Positions 40,638-43,598 of a stretch of DNA of 43,598 nt are shown one piece after another. Position 1 is the first letter of the stretch; each line of letters opens with the position of its first letter. The DNA is taken from positions 1 through 43,598 of the forward strand of contig JAFDWZ010000030.1 of assembly GCA_018268195.1 (NCBI GenBank). The letters are read 5' to 3'. Below the pieces are notes generated by a model, which saw nothing but the letters and a program-made list of their open reading frames with translations, was not told the DNA's origin and searched no databases. The translations under genes were made by a program, and so were the position numbers. Source of the stretch: Bacteroidota bacterium (GTDB lineage: Bacteria; Bacteroidota; Bacteroidia; AKYH767-A; OLB10).

Positions 40638-41837
40638 ATGCATATTCTCATTATACCATCGTGGTATAAATCTATTAAAGAGCCGGTATTGGGCACTTTT
40701 TTCGAGGAGCAGGCAAGAACACTGATGAAAGCCGGCCACAAGGTTGGTATTATTTATCCTCAGTTTGCTTCTGTTGGTTCATTGTTTCAAAAGAAAGACG
40801 AAGTTTTGAATTTTGTTGATGATAATGGTTTGCCTACATATTCCATCGTTCATCAGGCATATATTCCTAAAATGCGAAAGCTGAGCTACAAGCTATTTAA
40901 TGAGGCCGTTCAGCGAGTTTACAATAAATACACGCAGCATTACGGAGTGCCTGATATTATTCATGCGCACAGTGTGTTTCATGGTGGGATGGCAGGATAT
41001 TACATAGCTAAAAACAAACACTTACCTTTCGTAATCACAGAGCATCTTACCTCTTTTATGACAGGTGACATAACGCATCCCGAAGACATTGAACTTTCAT
41101 GTGAAATATTTTGCAATGCAGATGCAGCCATAATTGTAAGTAATAATTTTAAAAAGGACATTGAAAAATCATTGCATCTCCAAAACGATACATTTAAAGT
41201 AATACACAACTTGGTAGCGGACATCTTCTTTGATGATTTCAAAGTAAAAACCTATCAGCAAGGTGAAAAGTTTTGCTTTTTCACTAACTCATTCTTATTG
41301 CCAAGAAAAAATCATCAGTTGATTTTTGATGCACTTCACATACTTATCAATAAAGGGATTAAAAACATTGAACTGAAAGTTGGTGGTGATGGTCCTCTAA
41401 AATGTTCATTAAGTAATTATGTGAATGAGAACAACCTTGGTGAATACGTGACGTTTCTGGGGGCACTGTCAAGGCAGCAGGTAAAAATAGAAACTTCCGA
41501 CTGCCATTCTTTTGTATTGACGAGTAAGTATGAAACATTCGGAGTAGTGCTTATTGAAAGTTTAGCATGCGGAAGGCCGGTGATAACAACCAACTCGGGA
41601 GGTCCGAGTGATTTTATAAATAATTCAAATGGAATCATTGTTAACGATAACACGCCTGAGCAACTTGCTGATGCTATGATACAGATGTTGAATAACTACA
41701 ACACGTATAATCAAACTGAAATTTCCAATTATTGCAGACAAAAGTTCTCTGAGAAAAAAATTGAAGCCGATATAGAAAGCATGTACCATAAAGTGCTATC
41801 AGAATTTCACAAATCCAAACAAACTATTTCTAAATAA
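40638..41837 (+). CDS. Glycosyltransferase family 4
   Basis: A 399-residue GT-B glycosyltransferase. The N-terminal acceptor domain begins HILIIPSWYKS and has GTFFEEQARTLMKAGHKVG and DIIHAHSVFHGG. The C-terminal donor domain holds KVGGDGPLK and the EX7E-type motif YETFGVVLIESLACGRPVITTNSGG. It would add one sugar to the lipid-linked intermediate in the cytoplasm; donor and acceptor cannot be deduced. It sits five bases after the FemAB-like gene, and its stop overlaps the next start by one base. Confidence 0.92.
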   Translation: MHILIIPSWYKSIKEPVLGTFFEEQARTLMKAGHKVGIIYPQFASVGSLFQKKDEVLNFVDDNGLPTYSIVHQAYIPKMRKLSYKLFNEAVQRVYNKYTQHYGVPDIIHAHSVFHGGMAGYYIAKNKHLPFVITEHLTSFMTGDITHPEDIELSCEIFCNADAAIIVSNNFKKDIEKSLHLQNDTFKVIHNLVADIFFDDFKVKTYQQGEKFCFFTNSFLLPRKNHQLIFDALHILINKGIKNIELKVGGDGPLKCSLSNYVNENNLGEYVTFLGALSRQQVKIETSDCHSFVLTSKYETFGVVLIESLACGRPVITTNSGGPSDFINNSNGIIVNDNTPEQLADAMIQMLNNYNTYNQTEISNYCRQKFSEKKIEADIESMYHKVLSEFHKSKQTISK

Positions 41838-42892
41838 TGGACCAAAAGCGGAAGCAGATTCTGATAACATTTGATTACGAATTATTTCTTGGTAACCGCA
41901 GCGGATCAATAGAAAACTGTTTATTCTCTCCTACCGACCAAATTCTTGAGGTAATTGAAAAGCGTGGAGCAAAAGCTATTTTCTTTGTAGATACTACCCA
42001 CCTACTTACCTTAAAAAAACATGCCGAAAAATACGATGCCTGCAGTAAAGATCTGGAACGTGTTTCGGCACATATAGCATCAATAAGTAAGAGGGGCCAT
42101 GAGGTATTTCCACATTTACATCCTCACTGGCTCGATTCTGAATACCTTCCTCAAACCAATGAATGGAAGCTTACTAAGACGGATAAATACCGTTTTTATC
42201 ATTTAACAGAGGCTGAAAGAAATGAAGTTTTTGACGGCTCAGTGGAGCTGCTTAAAAAAATAATCAACCCGGTAAACCCATCTTATCAATTGGATGGTTA
42301 TAGAGCCGGAGGCTGGTGTATTCAACCGTTTTCGGTTTTTGAACCTTATTTCAGAAAGCATAGTATAAAATATGACTTCAGCGTGCTTGGTAAATTTTAT
42401 TTGTTCAGCAATGCACAGTATTTTGATTTTTCGGAAGCACCTCAATCATCTGTATATAAATTCAACAGTGATATTGTAAAAGAAGAAAGTGGAGGAGCTT
42501 TTACTGAATTAAATATTTCATCCATCTACATTTCAAAACAAACTCAATTTCTTGATAAGGTATTTCACAAGTTCTATTATAAATTAACCGGAGATCACAG
42601 TTTCAACCGTGGTGAAGGTCAAATTGCAGTAAAAATTGACCCCTCATTGGTGAAGCCACAAACTACGGGACATGACATACTGAATTCGAGTTGGGAACGG
42701 GTGGCTATAGAATTAATGTCGCAGGTAAAACTTCCTGCATATAAAGATTTTCTTCGTCAGAATGATTATATGCATTTTATATCTCACCCAAAAATGTTGA
42801 ACAAACACAATATCAGAATTTTTGATAAGTTTTTGTCGTTTGCAACTGAAAACTATCAGGTAGAAACTGATTTTCGTAAAATAGCAGGATAA
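41837..42892 (+). CDS. Polysaccharide deacetylase-like (NodB/CE4 fold) protein, divergent
   Basis: A 351-residue protein with the landmarks of the NodB deacetylase fold in altered form. Motif 1 is LITFDYELFLG instead of TFDDG, keeping the first Asp (catalytic base) but with Tyr in place of the metal-binding Asp. Motif 2 is FPHLHPHW, which could provide the metal histidines. Motif 3 is DGYRAGGW, with Arg in the usual place. No signal peptide, so it would act in the cytoplasm on a nucleotide sugar or lipid-linked intermediate. Last gene of the run; its start overlaps the glycosyltransferase stop by one base. Deacetylase activity is uncertain. Confidence 0.75.
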   Translation: MDQKRKQILITFDYELFLGNRSGSIENCLFSPTDQILEVIEKRGAKAIFFVDTTHLLTLKKHAEKYDACSKDLERVSAHIASISKRGHEVFPHLHPHWLDSEYLPQTNEWKLTKTDKYRFYHLTEAERNEVFDGSVELLKKIINPVNPSYQLDGYRAGGWCIQPFSVFEPYFRKHSIKYDFSVLGKFYLFSNAQYFDFSEAPQSSVYKFNSDIVKEESGGAFTELNISSIYISKQTQFLDKVFHKFYYKLTGDHSFNRGEGQIAVKIDPSLVKPQTTGHDILNSSWERVAIELMSQVKLPAYKDFLRQNDYMHFISHPKMLNKHNIRIFDKFLSFATENYQVETDFRKIAG

Positions 42893-42921
42893 AATTAAAT
42901 CCGGAGTATAAATTAGTTTTC

Positions 42922-42929
42922 TATATTTG
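42922..42929 (+). promoter_or_regulatory. -7 promoter element of the HU-CCDC81-type gene
   Basis: TATATTTG, an exact TAnnTTTG match, 18 bases before the ATG at 42948. Between them CCGGT (42930-42934) and ACCGG (42943-42947) form a small hairpin ending right at the start codon. Confidence 0.55.
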
Positions 42930-42947
42930 CCGGTAAATAATCACCGG

Positions 42948-43598
42948 ATGAAAATTGGCAATTACATTCATGACCTGCTTCATTACCATGACTGCGTGAT
43001 AGTACCTGATTTTGGTGGCTTTGTCACCCGATATCAGAGTGCCTCTATTCATCCTGTACAACATCTTTTTTCGCCTCCATCCAAGTCAGTAGCTTTTAAC
43101 AGTGAGTTGACTACCAATGACGGATTGCTGGCAAATTATATTTGTTCGCGTTTGCTGCTTACTTATCCTGATGCCTGTAAAATCATCAATGATTTTGTAT
43201 TAACATGCAAAACACAACTTGAAAATAACCAGCGTTTGGTCATTGACCATGTTGGCGAATTATTTTATGATGTAGAAAAGAATCTGCAGTTTACTCCAAC
43301 CAATCATCAAAATTTTCTCCTTGATTCCTTCGGATTTTCTGCTGTACAATCACCTGCCATTCAGCGCGACAAGCCGTTCGATATTTTTGACGATCAGGAT
43401 GCAACCGTTTTGCCTGCTGAAAAACGCAGGAATTACCTTAAACCACTATTAAGGATTGCTGCTATTTCCGGAATTGCCGCAATGGTGGCATTTGCATATT
43501 TCAATCCTTTTATATCTTCTAAAATATCTAAAGGCATCGCAGGAATTATACCTGTAATGGAACGTTCGGCAGAATCGCAGTCAGAGGATGCTAAAACA
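42948..43598 (+). CDS. HU-CCDC81-type, SPOR-type envelope protein (partial, 3' end outside window)
   Basis: An open frame of 217 codons running off the window. The N-terminus MKIGNYIHDLLHYHDCVIVPDFGGFV, with IHPVQHLFSPPSKSVAFNSEL and NDGLLANYI, matches the bacterial HU-CCDC81 domain pair described in Bacteroidota. A second domain follows (about 70-110), then a linker and one membrane segment at about 173-190 (IAAISGIAAMVAFAYF). In the family the missing C-terminal part usually carries a SPOR peptidoglycan-binding domain, so the N-terminus would be cytoplasmic and the C-terminus periplasmic. Not part of the polysaccharide run: it has its own -7 element and lies 55 bases after it. Confidence 0.85.
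   Translation, partial: MKIGNYIHDLLHYHDCVIVPDFGGFVTRYQSASIHPVQHLFSPPSKSVAFNSELTTNDGLLANYICSRLLLTYPDACKIINDFVLTCKTQLENNQRLVIDHVGELFYDVEKNLQFTPTNHQNFLLDSFGFSAVQSPAIQRDKPFDIFDDQDATVLPAEKRRNYLKPLLRIAAISGIAAMVAFAYFNPFISSKISKGIAGIIPVMERSAESQSEDAKT

Overview
The window is chromosomal DNA from a member of the Bacteroidota. This rests on several lines: AT-rich sequence, the Bacteroidota -7 promoter element TAnnTTTG upstream of many genes, very few Shine-Dalgarno sites, and families typical of the phylum (a Porin_10-like barrel, a fused 2-oxoacid dehydrogenase E1, an HU-CCDC81/SPOR-type protein, an ECF sigma factor with a small partner gene, small lipoproteins). Order and genus cannot be resolved by eye. 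No tRNA, insertion sequence, phage gene or CRISPR array was seen.

Layout. 1-562: end of an rRNA operon (23S 3' end, 5S, terminator), followed by an outer-membrane barrel gene (589-2370). 2377-10035, all minus strand: a respiratory/catabolic block in two units. The promoter-distal unit encodes a CuA subunit, a heme-copper catalytic subunit and a SCO/SenC protein, the gene order of norSY-senC (sNOR) clusters; the catalytic subunit has Asn in place of the usual active-site Tyr. The other unit is a tight run tryptophanase - tyrosine phenol-lyase - NorC-like - NorB-like, and its NorB-like protein has lost several canonical active-site residues. 10352-18122: a coiled-coil membrane protein, tsaD divergent from tamB, and an uncharacterised ATP-grasp-like gene. 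18389-30809: housekeeping and amino-acid/peptide metabolism (acyl-CoA dehydrogenase, peptidase T, fused branched-chain-type 2-oxoacid dehydrogenase E1, POT peptide transporter, NrnA, Ndk, ECF sigma, Omp85 protein, Ung) plus two 41-residue genes. 30924-42892: surface polysaccharide locus. gmd-fcl (GDP-fucose supply) run left, and a seven-gene run goes right: Wzc-like co-polymerase/kinase, ABC exporter, alpha/alpha-barrel protein, WecB, FemAB-like acyltransferase, GT4 glycosyltransferase and NodB-like deacetylase homologue. 42948-end: a truncated HU-CCDC81-type protein.

How the parts fit. Peptide uptake (POT), PepT, TnaA, Tpl, the 2-oxoacid dehydrogenase E1 and acyl-CoA dehydrogenase together suggest growth on peptides and amino acids. 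The two NO reductase-like units and two CRP/FNR-like dyads upstream of them suggest micro-oxic or nitrogen-oxide respiration. The most unusual feature is the run that puts aromatic amino-acid lyases directly upstream of a NorCB-like pair with an altered active site. All functional statements come from reading the sequence and from remembered family motifs; no database search was possible.
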